From positions 1 through 64,000 of the forward strand of contig SCNS01000018.1 of assembly GCA_005503215.1 (NCBI GenBank): a stretch of DNA of 64,000 nucleotides, read 5' to 3'. Both the position numbers and the translations under genes were made by a program. A model generated the notes under the pieces. That model was not told where the DNA came from. It saw only the letters and a program-made list of their open reading frames with translations, and searched no databases. This stretch comes from Sphingomonadaceae bacterium 3R27C6 (lineage in GTDB: Bacteria; Pseudomonadota; Alphaproteobacteria; Sphingomonadales; Sphingomonadaceae). Positions 32,965-42,883 of the stretch are shown here, in pieces. Positions within the stretch are counted from its first letter, which is position 1. The number at the start of each line of letters is the position of its first letter.

Positions 32965-35187
32965 TCAGTTCCAGCTGAGAAGGAGGCTGCCATTCGCCGG
33001 AACGAGGAAATCGAGGCGGTCGCCGCTTTTCCCGTCGGGCCGGATCGCATCGCCGTCCGCCGCGGCGACGCGTATCGCGGGAAGCTCGCCCCGGCTCTTC
33101 CGGACGAAGCTGAGCCGGGCCGTGCAGCCTTCACCGCCGTCGAGGCGAAGCGAGAGCCGCGCTGGCGCCATGCGCTCGAGGGCACGGACGAAATGATCGC
33201 AATAAAGGTCGAACGGCGCGCCGTCGACGCGGTGAAAGGCGCGGGTCGCGAAGATGAATGCGGCCCCGGCGCCGTATATTTCCTGCCCCACCTGGCCCGC
33301 GGGCTGACCGTCGGCATAAAGATCCTCGACCGGGAAGGAGAGGGTGGGGTCGATGCGCCCGTTACCGGGGCGCTGTTCGTCCGAGACGGCCTCGGCGGGC
33401 AGGGCGTCGGGATAATAAAACCAGGCCCGATCGAGCGCATAGCGGCAATATTCCGAAATCAGCATGCGGGCCGCGGGCTCGAGATCGGGTCCGCTGTCGG
33501 CAAGATAATGTTCGAAAGCGGCGAAGCTGTCGAAACATTCGTAGATCGCCATATAGGGTGCGTCCTGCAGACAGGTCGCGCCCAGAAAGTTGCGGTGATG
33601 GACGGCGAGGCCGATCTCGCTTTCCCAGATCTCGGTGTGATGAAAGAAGCTCGCGAGATAGACATAGCTCTGCTCGCGGTAGACGTCGCGGCCGGTGACC
33701 CGCCACAGGCGCATGCAGGCGGCCGCCCCCCAGGCGGTGAGGTTGGCCTGATAATTGATGTCGAAACCCAGACCGACCGCAGTGTCGATCGCGGCGCATG
33801 CCTCGTCGAGATACAGCTTCTCGTCGGTGAGCTCGAAAGCCTCGAGCATCACCCAGGCATAGATGCCGCCGACATCGGTCTGGCCGCGCCCGTCGGCTCC
33901 GGCGGTTTCGGTGATGACCGAGAAGTCGGCGATCTTGTACTGGATCGGCCATTTGTAGGCGAAATGCCGCGCTGCGCGGATCGCATAAGGAAGCGATTTC
34001 AGAAACAGCCGCCGCGCCTTCGGGTCGCCATCGAGCGCCAGTTTTCCGAGGTTCAGCAGCGGGTGGTAGAGATACCAGCTGTCGACGGCGTCGGCATCCT
34101 TGTCGTCACCGACATTGGGCAGATAGCGGCGCAGCGTCTCGAGCTTCGGATCGTAAAATTTGCCGAGGCCGGCCTTGAACTCTTCCTCGAGGGGATGAAC
34201 CTCGCCGCGCCATTTCCCCCAGTCGTGCAGCGCCTGCACGATCGACATCTGGACCATGGCGTCCGGATATTCGGCATCCGTATAGGGGTGGATGTACCGA
34301 TGACCATAATGGCGCACGGTCGCCTCCGGCGCGGCGCCGAGATGCCGCGCCGTCCGCGCGGCCCTCTGCCGCCAGTCGCGATATTCGGTCGGCGGCAGAG
34401 ACAGCGAACGATAGACGGCGCCCAGCATCTGGAGAAATCGCCGCGCGCTGTCGCGCTCGTCGGCCGGAGAGCCGTCGCGGACGACGAGCCTCGCATCGCT
34501 CAGCGTATAAGTGATCCCGGGCGCCAGCGGCGCGCCTTCGTCGGCAGTGTGGAGTGTCTGGCCGGGAAGGCGGAAGCCCAGCCCCGGCCAGATGCCTCCC
34601 ACCGCGGCATCCGGATTGGTGCCAGTCGCCTGGAAATAGGGATTGAGCGCGGTGAAATCCTGGAAATAGAAAAAGGTACCAAAGGCGGGGTCGGTAAGTT
34701 CGCCATAGAGGAGCCCGGCGTTGAGACCGCGTTGCACCGCCTCGACGGTGCCGCGGGTCCCCATCGGATCGTCCTGGGCGTCGAACGGAAAGAAATCGCG
34801 CGCTCCCGGCGGAAGGAGCAGCGGCGCCGAGGGGCGGAGTGTCGAGACAAGGCGGAGGCAGGGGAGCGGCCCGGGTCGCGCCTCGAGCGCGACCTCATGC
34901 GCGCCGATCGCACTTTCGACATGCACGCGGGCGAGCTCGCCGCCCGCGCGCTTGACGCGGCGGACCTTCGCTGCGCCGGGCCACGAGGCCGCGCGCAGGG
35001 CGACGCCGCCGCTGTCGGCGCGCCGGACGAACAGCCAGAACGCTTCGCCGCCCGCAGCAAGTTCGACGGAGAGGTCGTCGATTTTCTGCGAGACGATCGG
35101 AGTAGCGGCCGCGAGCTCACCGCGAACGCGAACGAGATCGGGCGTCAGCGGCGTGTCGCGGCGCGTCTCCACGCGCTGGTCAGTCAC
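32965..35187 (-). CDS. Large uncharacterised glycosidase-like protein
   Basis: About 740 residues, no signal peptide. The middle and C-terminal regions look like an (alpha/alpha)-barrel carbohydrate enzyme (DSWYLYHPLLNLGKLALDGD; QTDVGGIYAWVMLEAFEL; NLTAWGAAACMRLWRV), and the ends are beta-rich. I cannot assign a GH family. The GTG at 35187 overlaps the stop of the upstream GH130 gene by eight bases; an ATG at 35208 is an alternative. Pairing with GH130 suggests degradation or turnover of the same mannoside as the operon at 26.9-30.5 kb. Confidence 0.75.
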   Translation of the reverse strand: MTDQRVETRRDTPLTPDLVRVRGELAAATPIVSQKIDDLSVELAAGGEAFWLFVRRADSGGVALRAASWPGAAKVRRVKRAGGELARVHVESAIGAHEVALEARPGPLPCLRLVSTLRPSAPLLLPPGARDFFPFDAQDDPMGTRGTVEAVQRGLNAGLLYGELTDPAFGTFFYFQDFTALNPYFQATGTNPDAAVGGIWPGLGFRLPGQTLHTADEGAPLAPGITYTLSDARLVVRDGSPADERDSARRFLQMLGAVYRSLSLPPTEYRDWRQRAARTARHLGAAPEATVRHYGHRYIHPYTDAEYPDAMVQMSIVQALHDWGKWRGEVHPLEEEFKAGLGKFYDPKLETLRRYLPNVGDDKDADAVDSWYLYHPLLNLGKLALDGDPKARRLFLKSLPYAIRAARHFAYKWPIQYKIADFSVITETAGADGRGQTDVGGIYAWVMLEAFELTDEKLYLDEACAAIDTAVGLGFDINYQANLTAWGAAACMRLWRVTGRDVYREQSYVYLASFFHHTEIWESEIGLAVHHRNFLGATCLQDAPYMAIYECFDSFAAFEHYLADSGPDLEPAARMLISEYCRYALDRAWFYYPDALPAEAVSDEQRPGNGRIDPTLSFPVEDLYADGQPAGQVGQEIYGAGAAFIFATRAFHRVDGAPFDLYCDHFVRALERMAPARLSLRLDGGEGCTARLSFVRKSRGELPAIRVAAADGDAIRPDGKSGDRLDFLVPANGSLLLSWN

Positions 35188-36298
35188 CGAAACAGGCCTT
35201 GGGAACATGGGTGATCCGACAGGCAAGATCGGCTTCCCCCGACGCGACGACATAATGATCGCCGCCGTCGGCGATGCCCGTCGTGAAGACGACATCGCGT
35301 ATATAGAGCTTGTCTTCGAGCGGACGCGTAAGCTCGGGGTTCGCCTCGAGGAGCGGCCGGTGATCGGTGCGGAGGACGACCGAGGGATCGTCGAGATCGA
35401 GGAGCGACCAGTAGGTGCGGTAAATGCCGACGATCTCTTTCGGCTCGACCCCATGCCAGAGCGTGAGCCATCCCGCGTCAGTACGGATCGGCGGGGTGCC
35501 GCCGCCGATGCGCGCGGTCGCCACCGTGTCGGCATGCGGACGGATGCCGGGGGCCTCATGAGGCTTCCAGTGCAGCGCATCGGGCGAGGTCGCCAGGTTG
35601 ATCGAGGGGCCCGCGCGCCACTTCGATCCCGGCGGATAGGCGAAGTAAAGATCGCCTAGCGGCCGCGTCTGCGCCCAGTAGCGGCCGTCGATCAGGCCCT
35701 CGAAGATCAGCATGTCCTTGTTCTGATGATCGAGAACGATCCCCTCGAAGACCCAGTCGAGGCCGTTCGCCGAACTGTAGAGCGTTGTCGAGTGGCGCTC
35801 GGGGCTCACCGAACAGGTAGTCATGAGCCAGCGCGTTCCGACCCGGCTGATGCGCGCGTCCTCGACGCCATAGCATTGAAAATCCGCGCCCGGATCGACC
35901 GCCTTGTCGTAATGGACGGCGACGATCTCGAGCCCGTCGGGCGAGAGCTCGACGGGAAGCAGCCACGAAAGCGAGGTTAGTGCCATGACCCGCCAGCTAC
36001 CGCCGTGCACCATGAACTTTCTGGGATCCGACGTATCGCAAAGCTCGAGCGGCCAGCTATCGACCTTGTAGCGCCCAGCCTCCCACCGGATCGAATGGAC
36101 ATGACCATCCTCGATCGGGGCCCGGAGCGCCTCGGCGACGCGCACCATCATCAGGAGATTGCCCGAGGCGAGGCGCAGCAGGCCCGGATTGAAGGCACCG
36201 AGCATATAGGTCTCGCGGCCGAGCTGACCCGCAAGCGGCGAGCGCGACAGATCGTCATCGTCGGGGCCGAAGACCAGCCGATCGGTCGCGAATTGCAT
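35180..36298 (-). CDS. Second GH130 family enzyme
   Basis: A 372-residue beta-propeller with GH130 features: YMLGAFNPGLLRL, NGLLMMVRVAEA-like stretch, DARISRVG, HQNKDMLIFEGL, and GGGTPPIRTDAGWLTLWHG. It is shorter than and distinct from the copy at 29160, closer to oligomannoside phosphorylases of GH130 subgroup 2, though I cannot settle this by eye. It leads a two-gene operon with the large glycosidase-like protein. Confidence 0.87.
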   Translation of the reverse strand: MQFATDRLVFGPDDDDLSRSPLAGQLGRETYMLGAFNPGLLRLASGNLLMMVRVAEALRAPIEDGHVHSIRWEAGRYKVDSWPLELCDTSDPRKFMVHGGSWRVMALTSLSWLLPVELSPDGLEIVAVHYDKAVDPGADFQCYGVEDARISRVGTRWLMTTCSVSPERHSTTLYSSANGLDWVFEGIVLDHQNKDMLIFEGLIDGRYWAQTRPLGDLYFAYPPGSKWRAGPSINLATSPDALHWKPHEAPGIRPHADTVATARIGGGTPPIRTDAGWLTLWHGVEPKEIVGIYRTYWSLLDLDDPSVVLRTDHRPLLEANPELTRPLEDKLYIRDVVFTTGIADGGDHYVVASGEADLACRITHVPKACFGD

Positions 36299-36324
36299 GA
36301 GTACCGCTCCTTCGCCCAGGCCGG

Positions 36325-38646
36325 TCAGCGTGCCGGCTTGGAAGCCGGTTTCGCCGCCGGAGCGGATACCGCCTTGCGCGATGCCGATGTCTCGGCCGCC
36401 TCCTTCGTTCCGCCTTTTGCGTCGAGGTCGACGCCGGCTTCACGCGGCCAGTGCCGAAGCGCCACGCAGGCATCGAGGAAGGCGGTGACATCGCCAGGTT
36501 TGGCCAGCGCGATGCAGGCCTCGTCGAGCTTGTCGGCGAGGCCGGCGGCCGCGAAGAGAGGCGAGGCTTCGGCGCCATGGCCGATAAATTTGCAATGCGC
36601 GAAGGCGTCGCTGACGAAGTCCTTCGCCGCCGCATCGCCTGCCAGCAGCGCCGCCCCATCGTCGCTCGGGAGAAGCGCGACCGCGTCGAACAGGACGGAC
36701 GGCCCGCCGTCGATCTTGTGCCGGCCCGCGACGCTCGTGCCGTCCGAGAGCGTAATCCCGCCAATCTTCGGTGCAACGAGTTCCCAGACAGCGCCGGCGG
36801 CGTCGACCGCCTTGGTCAGCGCCTTGAAGAGCCGCGCATCCGCGCCGTCGGTCGCGAGGATTCCGAGCTTGCGTCCCGCGAAGCTCGTCGGGCCGTTGAG
36901 CAGGATACTGAGCGGCCGCGAAGGGGGAAGGTCGGCGAGGGGCATTTTTGCGGCCTGGGCGGGCGCCGGAGGCGGCAGCCCCAGGCCATCGGCCACCGTG
37001 GCTGCGAGGCCGCGGTCGATATGGAGGAGATGCGATACGGTGCGGGCGCGAATGTCGGGGCGTTCGACCTTGGACAGCTCGAAAACAAGCGCGTCGCCGA
37101 TATGCTTCTGCTCGATCGGGGTCTGGCTCACGAAGAATTGCCGCGCCTGGCTATAGTGGTCGGCGAAGCTCTCGGGGCGGATGCGGCGCTTGGCGCCTTC
37201 GGCCTCTTCGGCGAAGCTCGCAAAGCCGCGCGCGGGATCCTCGCGCGGGCCGCCGTCGGTCGGTCCCCAGCTGTTCGGCTCGTAATTGGCGCGGCCGACG
37301 GGGTTTCGCATCGCCATATGACCGTCCTGCTGGAAATGCGCCATCGGGCATTTCGGCGCATTGATCGGGATATGAGTGAAGTTCGGGCCGCCGAGCCTTT
37401 TGATCTGCGTGTCGAGATAGGAGAAATTGCGGCCCTGCAGCAGCGGATCGTTCGAGAAATCGATGCCGGGGACGATATTCTGCGTGCAGAAGGCGACCTG
37501 CTCGGTCTCGGCGAAGAAATTGTCGACGACGCGGTCGAGAACGAGGCGGCCGACGGTGCGGATCGGCACCTGCTCCTCGGGGATGAGTTTGGTCGCATCG
37601 AGCACGTCGAATTCGAACTTGTCCGCGAAGGCGTCGTCGAACAGCTGAACGCCGAGTTCCCATTCGGGAAAATCGCCGCTGTTGATCGCATCCCAGAGGT
37701 CGCGGCGATGGAAATCGGGGTCGGCGCCGTTGATCTTGACCGCCTCGTTCCACACCACCGACTGGAGGCCCTGCTTGGGCTTCCAGTGGAATTTGACGAA
37801 GGTCGATTTGCCCTTGGCGTCGACGAGGCGGAAGGTGTGGACGCCGAAGCCTTCCATCGTGCGGAAGGAGCGGGGGATCGCGCGGTCAGACATCACCCAC
37901 ATGATCATATGGAAGCTCTCGGGCATCAGGCTCACGAAATCCCAGAAATTGTCGTGGGCCGATTGCGCCTGCGGGAAGGCTCGGTCGGGCTCGGGCTTCA
38001 CCGAATGGACGAGGTCGGGGAATTTCATCGCATCCTGGATGAAGAAGACGGGGATATTGTTGCCGACAAGATCCCAATTGCCTTCCTTGGTGTAGAGCTT
38101 CACCGCGAAACCGCGCACGTCGCGTGCGAGGTCGAACGAGCCTTTCGAACCCGCGACGGTCGAGAAGCGCACGAAGGCGGGCGTGCGCTCGCCGACGCGC
38201 TGGAAGATGTCGGCGCGGCTGACGTCGGCGAGGCTGTCGGTAAGCTCGAAATAGCCGTGCGCGCCATAGCCGCGCGCATGAACGACGCGCTCGGGGATAC
38301 GCTCATGGTCGAAATGGAAGATTTTCTCGCGGAAATGAAAATCCTCGAGCAGCGTCGGGCCGCGCGCGCCCTGCTTGAGGCTGTTCTGGTCGTCGGCGAC
38401 CGGCACGCCATGCTGGGTGGTGAGCGGCGCATGGCCGGCGCCCGCCTGATGCGCCTCGCCGCCGGTGCCACGATCCTCGCCATAGCTCTGCATGATCGGC
38501 GCATCGGCGGGAAAGAGCGGTGCCTTGCGCGGGGACTCTCCGCCTATGTCCTTTCCCGCAATCGCAGCGGCGCTCTGGCCGCGGCCGGGCTTCGGCTTGG
38601 CGGCGCCCGGACGGGCGGGTGCGGGGGAGGGGGGGGATTTGGCCAT
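36325..38646 (-). CDS. katE: Large-subunit catalase (KatE/HPII type)
   Basis: A 773-residue haem catalase. A disordered Ala/Pro/Lys-rich N-terminus precedes the core ([15 protein letters not shown] with the essential His; [36 protein letters not shown]). The C-terminal flavodoxin-like domain of large catalases follows (about 595-745; [15 protein letters not shown]), then an Ala/Lys-rich tail. The ATG at 38646 avoids an unlikely extension. It is divergent from the Crp/Fnr gene, and the shared gap contains motif B. Confidence 0.95.
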   Translation of the reverse strand: MAKSPPSPAPARPGAAKPKPGRGQSAAAIAGKDIGGESPRKAPLFPADAPIMQSYGEDRGTGGEAHQAGAGHAPLTTQHGVPVADDQNSLKQGARGPTLLEDFHFREKIFHFDHERIPERVVHARGYGAHGYFELTDSLADVSRADIFQRVGERTPAFVRFSTVAGSKGSFDLARDVRGFAVKLYTKEGNWDLVGNNIPVFFIQDAMKFPDLVHSVKPEPDRAFPQAQSAHDNFWDFVSLMPESFHMIMWVMSDRAIPRSFRTMEGFGVHTFRLVDAKGKSTFVKFHWKPKQGLQSVVWNEAVKINGADPDFHRRDLWDAINSGDFPEWELGVQLFDDAFADKFEFDVLDATKLIPEEQVPIRTVGRLVLDRVVDNFFAETEQVAFCTQNIVPGIDFSNDPLLQGRNFSYLDTQIKRLGGPNFTHIPINAPKCPMAHFQQDGHMAMRNPVGRANYEPNSWGPTDGGPREDPARGFASFAEEAEGAKRRIRPESFADHYSQARQFFVSQTPIEQKHIGDALVFELSKVERPDIRARTVSHLLHIDRGLAATVADGLGLPPPAPAQAAKMPLADLPPSRPLSILLNGPTSFAGRKLGILATDGADARLFKALTKAVDAAGAVWELVAPKIGGITLSDGTSVAGRHKIDGGPSVLFDAVALLPSDDGAALLAGDAAAKDFVSDAFAHCKFIGHGAEASPLFAAAGLADKLDEACIALAKPGDVTAFLDACVALRHWPREAGVDLDAKGGTKEAAETSASRKAVSAPAAKPASKPAR

Positions 38647-38732
38647 GGCGGATCTCGCTTTTATTGAAGGGCGCAGCAGTTGGGCGGAACGCGGTCCGCG
38701 GGCGTGCATGCACGCCCTCCGGACCCGGCGAT

Positions 38733-38757
38733 GGAACGAGTTTGCGCTTTGAAAGTT
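38733..38757 (+). promoter_or_regulatory. Possible EcfG-type stress promoter before the Crp/Fnr gene
   Basis: GGAAC (38733-38737), 17 bases, then GTT (38755-38757), matching the GGAAC-N16/17-GTT pattern of the alphaproteobacterial general stress sigma factor. It points towards the Crp/Fnr gene 133 bases away. The pattern is short, so chance occurrence is possible. Confidence 0.35.
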
Positions 38758-38775
38758 GCTGCACCGGGCATGCGA

Positions 38776-38796
38776 TTAACCTCGATCATGACGATT
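38776..38796 (+). promoter_or_regulatory. 21-bp FNR-like motif, copy B
   Basis: TTAACCTCGATCATG (38776-38790) followed by ACGATT. It differs from copy A at only two positions. It lies 94 bases before the Crp/Fnr start and 130 from the divergent catalase start, so it could serve autoregulation or catalase control. Confidence 0.55.
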
Positions 38797-38889
38797 CCGC
38801 TTCCCTTGTGAGGGGTTGCCGGGCTTTCGGAATTTTCGCAGTCGAGCAGGCCCGCTCATGCATTTCGGACGAAACAGGGAACGTCAGTC

Positions 38890-39639
38890 ATGTTAACCGA
38901 TCGCTTCTTGAGAGACCGTCGCGGGGTAAGCCTCGAGGCCGGCGAGCGCGCGCGCCTCGAAGCCGCCATCAGCACCACTTCGACCGTCGAGGCCCGCAAG
39001 ATCATCGCGCGCGCCGGCGAATGGCTCGACCAGAGCACGCTCCTCGTCGAGGGCATCATGTCGCGCTATCTCGACGACCGGGACGGTCTTCGCCAGCTTG
39101 TCGCGATCCACCTGCCGGGCGACTTTGTCGACCTCCACGCCTACCCGCTGAAACACCTCGACCATGATGTCGGTACGATGACTCCGGCTACGATCGCGAT
39201 CGTCCCGCATGTCGAGCTCGACGCGATCACCGAGGAAATGCCCGAGCTGACGCGCAAGCTCTGGTTCGCAACCTTGCTCGATGCCGCAATCCACCGCGCC
39301 TGGCTCTTCCGGCTCGGCCGCCTCGATGCCATAGGGCGCGTCGCGCATTTCTTCTGCGAGACCAATGTGCGTCTCCAGTCGGCGGGGCTGAGCGACGGGC
39401 GTCAGTTCACGCTCGGACTGACGCAGGCCGATGTCGCCGAGATCTGCGGCCTGACGACCGTGCATGTGAACCGGGTCGTGCGCCATCTTCGCGAGGAAGG
39501 GCTTTGTACGTTCCGCAACGGCAAGGTCGAGATTCTCGATGCCGCGAAGCTGGCGCGGCGCGGCCAGTTCGATCCCGCCTATCTCTATATCGACGATCCC
39601 GCATCTCCGCCGCTCCCAGACCAGAGGCCCCGCCGATGA
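38890..39639 (+). CDS. Crp/Fnr-family transcription regulator
   Basis: A 249-residue regulator: a cyclic-nucleotide-binding-type beta-roll (about 20-135; QLVAIHLPGDFVDLHAY), the dimer helix, and a winged helix (about 165-225) with LGLTQADVAEICGLTTVHVNRVVRHLREEGL. The recognition helix HVNRVVRHL belongs to the alphaproteobacterial group distinct from classical Fnr (E..SR). No N-terminal Cys cluster for an iron-sulfur sensor is present, so the signal is unknown. Its stop overlaps a 65-aa gene (ATGA). Motif B upstream is a candidate operator. Confidence 0.92.
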   Translation: MLTDRFLRDRRGVSLEAGERARLEAAISTTSTVEARKIIARAGEWLDQSTLLVEGIMSRYLDDRDGLRQLVAIHLPGDFVDLHAYPLKHLDHDVGTMTPATIAIVPHVELDAITEEMPELTRKLWFATLLDAAIHRAWLFRLGRLDAIGRVAHFFCETNVRLQSAGLSDGRQFTLGLTQADVAEICGLTTVHVNRVVRHLREEGLCTFRNGKVEILDAAKLARRGQFDPAYLYIDDPASPPLPDQRPRR

Positions 39640-39833
39640 CCTATGATTTGTCTTCCCCGCAGCCGCCCGAGACGGAAGCGGGGATCGCCACCGCCGAAGA
39701 TGGCGTTGTCCTGCTCGATGGCCCCGACGGTGTCGCGGTGACGATGACCCCGGCGGCGGCGCGCAGTACCGGCGAAAGCCTTATCGAGGCGGCGAGGCGT
39801 GCGGAAGAACAGCTCGCCGCCAGGCGGTCATGA
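39636..39833 (+). CDS. Small acidic protein coupled to the Crp/Fnr gene
   Basis: 65 residues, no family recognised. A central stretch, VVLLDGPDGVAVTMTPAAARSTGESLIEAARRA, looks like a small folded strand-helix unit. The ATG overlaps the stop of the regulator gene, so the two are made together. It may be a partner or simply a co-regulated stress protein. Confidence 0.75.
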   Translation: MTYDLSSPQPPETEAGIATAEDGVVLLDGPDGVAVTMTPAAARSTGESLIEAARRAEEQLAARRS

Positions 39834-40033
39834 AGGGACGCCTGATCGCTCCCGTACGGGGGCGACGGGGCCGTCGCCCATCTGGCGCCAAGGAGCCGAC
39901 GCACAGCGCGCGGCGCCGATAAACGCATTGATCGATGTTGTATCGCTGCCGTCCGGGGGAACGCGGTGATACGGCGGCGGGTTCTGCCCGGGAGCGGCGC
40001 CAGCGGGTGCCGCCCACCGAGGAGAAGCCGCAC

Positions 40034-40720
40034 GTGGAAGAGGCCGCCGGACTGATTGCGCCTGCCGCGACGATGATCGCGGCGATGATGACGGCAGCCA
40101 ATCTCGGCGCGCGCGTGACCGGCTCGGGCTTCGTCGTGTTCACTTTGGGCTCGCTCGCCTGGTCGGTCGTCGGGTTCACATCGGGCCAGACCAATCTTCT
40201 TGCGACGAACCTGTTCCTGACGCTCGTCAATCTCGTCGGAATATGGCGCTGGCTCGGCCGCCAGCGCGGCTATGAGGATGGCGCGCGGCGTGCCGCGAAG
40301 CGAAGCCGGATCGCGGCCTCGCCCTCGCTCTTCGCCGCGAGTGCGCTAGGCGGTCTTCCGGTGAGCGATATCCGCGGCGAAGTTGTCGGCCAGGCGGTCG
40401 ATGCGATGATCGAATGCGAAAGCGGATGCCTCTCTTATGTCGTCGTCGCGAGCGGCGGGCTCGGCGGCATCGACGAGACGCTGCGCGCGGTACCGGCGAC
40501 GATGCTCGACTGTCATGCCGACGGGCTCGTGCTGCTGATAAGCGCGGCGGAATTTGAGGCGCGCGACGCGCTGGACGGCGAAGCTTGGCCGGCGCGTCCG
40601 CCTCGCGATCAAGGGGCCATGGGTGATGTGTCAGGGGAGGGCGGCGAGGCCTCGGTGGCGGCGGGCGGGCGGCCGCGGGGCGCTCGCGCGCCAGCGGATT
40701 ATGGCGGGGCTCCAAGATGA
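40034..40720 (+). CDS. Membrane protein with C-terminal PRC-barrel
   Basis: About 228 residues. Two or three hydrophobic helices (about 5-75; LIAPAATMIAAMMTAANLGA, FVVFTLGSLAWSVVGF) are followed by a PRC-barrel domain (about 105-190; SDIRGEVVGQAVDAMIE; LSYVVVAS) and a Gly/Ala-rich tail. The start is uncertain: GTG at 40034 is preferred to the ATG at 39935, whose product begins with Arg-rich sequence. PRC-barrels bind RNA or proteins and are common in stress-induced genes of this group. Confidence 0.75.
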   Translation: MEEAAGLIAPAATMIAAMMTAANLGARVTGSGFVVFTLGSLAWSVVGFTSGQTNLLATNLFLTLVNLVGIWRWLGRQRGYEDGARRAAKRSRIAASPSLFAASALGGLPVSDIRGEVVGQAVDAMIECESGCLSYVVVASGGLGGIDETLRAVPATMLDCHADGLVLLISAAEFEARDALDGEAWPARPPRDQGAMGDVSGEGGEASVAAGGRPRGARAPADYGGAPR

Positions 40721-40952
40721 GCATCCTCATCCGTGCAGCTCATGCTTCCCGCCATTTGTTCCACGACAACGGCGCCTGTCCCGCCGCGCGCACGCTGCGG
40801 CGATTTTTTCCTCCAACCCCCGGAACAATCGCGGCGGACAGGCGTCACTCGACCATCGCCCCGGCGCGCCGGGGCCGCTTCCCCCGACCGGCGCCGGCCC
40901 CGCCGACGCTCCCCAGATGACGCCCGGCCTCTGTCCGGGCGGGAGATGATCC

Positions 40953-41627
40953 ATGTCCAGATCCAAGAATGACCTTCCCGATCCGCTGATTCTCGCCGCC
41001 GCTGGCGCGGGCATCGCCGTGCTCGCAACCGGCGCGGCGCTCTTGCAGCGCCGTCGGCACCGCGAGAGCCGAGGGCAAGAAGAAACAATCGCGACCGATG
41101 CGCCGCATTGGACGCTCGACAAAGCCTCCTCCCGCGCATTGTTCGGCAAGTCGGTGCTGATCAATCGCCCCCGCGCCGAGCTCTATGCGGCATGGATGCC
41201 CGAACGCTTTCCCGAGTTCATGGAGAATGTAGTCGCGGTCGACGACCTTGGCGACGATGTCTCGCAGTGGACGATCAGGGCGCCCGCCGGGCGCGAGGTG
41301 ACACTGGTCAACCGCATCACCGAGCGCGTCGAGGACACATCGATCTATTGGCAAAGCACGCCGGTCTCCGACATCGCGAACAGCGGCGAGGTACGCTTCA
41401 TCGACGCGCCGGCGGGGCGAGGCACCTATGTCAGCCTGATCCTCGCCTATGACCCGCCCGCCGGGAAGGTCGGGCGCTTCGCCGCCAAGCTCCTTCAGCG
41501 CGAGCCCGAAGTGCAGGCGCGGCGCGACCTTCACCGTTTCAAGCAGCTCATGGAAACCGGCGAAGTGACGACCAATGCCTCGCCCTCCGCGCGAGGCGCC
41601 GAGAGCCCTACCGAGCCGCACATCTGA
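40953..41627 (+). CDS. SRPBCC (polyketide cyclase/START-like) membrane-anchored protein
   Basis: A 224-residue protein with an N-terminal helix (about 12-31, LILAAAGAGIAVLATGAALL) and a SRPBCC fold (about 62-195; VLINRPRAELYAAWMPERFPEFMENV). These bind hydrophobic ligands in a deep cavity; ligand unknown. GGAAC-N17-GTC at 40822 is one mismatch from an EcfG promoter. It may be cotranscribed with the Zn-dehydrogenase gene 38 bases downstream. Confidence 0.88.
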   Translation: MSRSKNDLPDPLILAAAGAGIAVLATGAALLQRRRHRESRGQEETIATDAPHWTLDKASSRALFGKSVLINRPRAELYAAWMPERFPEFMENVVAVDDLGDDVSQWTIRAPAGREVTLVNRITERVEDTSIYWQSTPVSDIANSGEVRFIDAPAGRGTYVSLILAYDPPAGKVGRFAAKLLQREPEVQARRDLHRFKQLMETGEVTTNASPSARGAESPTEPHI

Positions 41628-41665
41628 ACGCCGAACCGCAGCACAATCACATCAAGGAGAAGGCC

Positions 41666-42883
41666 ATGCGCGCCGTTACCTGGCAGGGACGCCACAAGAT
41701 CAGTGTCGAAACCGTTCCCGATCCCGAAATCGTCAACCCGCGCGATGCGATCATTCGCGTGACCTCGACCGCGATCTGCGGCTCGGACCTTCATCTTTAC
41801 GACGGCTATATTCCGGGCATGCGCGCGGGCGATATCGTCGGGCACGAATTCATGGGTGAAGTGGTCGAGACCGGCGCCGCCTCGACGCTGCAGCGGGGAC
41901 AGCGCGTCGTCGTGCCTTTCACGATCAGCTGCGGCCAATGTTTCTTCTGCGAGAAGCAGCAATATAGCGCCTGCGATAACAGCAACCCGTCCGAGACGCG
42001 CGATGCATCCGAGCTGATGATGGGTCATGCGATGGGCGGGGCGTTCGGCTATGCGCATCTCACCGGCGGCTATGCCGGCGGGCAGGCCGAATATGTCCGC
42101 ATTCCCTATTCGGATGTCGGGCCGGTCGTCATTCCCGACGATCTTGCCGACGACGACGTGCTCTTCCTGTCGGACATCTTGCCGACGGGCTGGCAGGCGG
42201 CGGTCAACGCCGACATCGAGCCCGGCGACACCGTCGCGGTCTGGGGCTGCGGCCCCGTCGGCCTGTTCACGATCCAGTCGGCGCTGCTGCTCGGCGCGGG
42301 GCGCGTGATCGCGATCGATCATTTTCCGACGCGCCTCGCGCTCGCGAAGAAATATGGTGCAGAGATCCTCGACTATACGAAGGTCGATGTCCGCGAGGCG
42401 CTCGCCGAAATGACCGGCGGCATCGGGCCCGACGCCTGCATCGACTGCGTCGGCATGGAGAGCCACGGGTTCACGGTCGACAACATCCTCGACCAGGTGA
42501 AGGTCAAACTGCTCTCGTCCACCGAGCGCATCCACGCCTTGCGCCAGGCGATCCTTGCGTGCCGCAAGGGCGGCCGACTTTCGATTCCCGGCGTTTACGG
42601 CGGTTTCGCCGACAAATTCCCGCTCGGTCAGCTCATGGAGAAGGGCCTCACCGTCAAGAGCGGACAGACGCATGTCCAGCGCTATTCGGGCGATCTGCTG
42701 GAGATGATCCAGGCCGGCAAGTTCGATACCGTCTCGCTCATCTCGCATCACGCATCGCTCGAGGACGCCGCCGACATGTACCGGCACTGGCACGACGAGC
42801 AGAACCTCTACACGAAGATCGTCCTCAAGCCCGGCCTCGCAAAAGGGGCCGTCTCGGCACGGCAGGAGATGGAACATGCCTGA
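41666..42883 (+). CDS. Zinc-dependent alcohol/formaldehyde dehydrogenase
   Basis: A 405-residue medium-chain dehydrogenase. Catalytic zinc ligands lie in AICGSDLHL and GHEFMGEV; the structural zinc Cys set is CGQCFFCEKQQYSAC. The NAD-binding loop is WGCGPVGLF near residue 192. The length and the long insert resemble glutathione-independent formaldehyde dehydrogenases, though the substrate cannot be fixed. The downstream SDR gene overlaps by eight bases. Confidence 0.93.
   Translation: MRAVTWQGRHKISVETVPDPEIVNPRDAIIRVTSTAICGSDLHLYDGYIPGMRAGDIVGHEFMGEVVETGAASTLQRGQRVVVPFTISCGQCFFCEKQQYSACDNSNPSETRDASELMMGHAMGGAFGYAHLTGGYAGGQAEYVRIPYSDVGPVVIPDDLADDDVLFLSDILPTGWQAAVNADIEPGDTVAVWGCGPVGLFTIQSALLLGAGRVIAIDHFPTRLALAKKYGAEILDYTKVDVREALAEMTGGIGPDACIDCVGMESHGFTVDNILDQVKVKLLSSTERIHALRQAILACRKGGRLSIPGVYGGFADKFPLGQLMEKGLTVKSGQTHVQRYSGDLLEMIQAGKFDTVSLISHHASLEDAADMYRHWHDEQNLYTKIVLKPGLAKGAVSARQEMEHA

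Noticed and set aside
32938..35214. 758-codon open frame on the plus strand
   Set aside because: Mirror of the minus-strand glycosidase-like gene in very GC-rich DNA; its translation is low-complexity and matches no family.
36451..38667. 738-codon open frame opposite the catalase gene
   Set aside because: Antisense shadow of catalase; the catalase frame is unambiguous.
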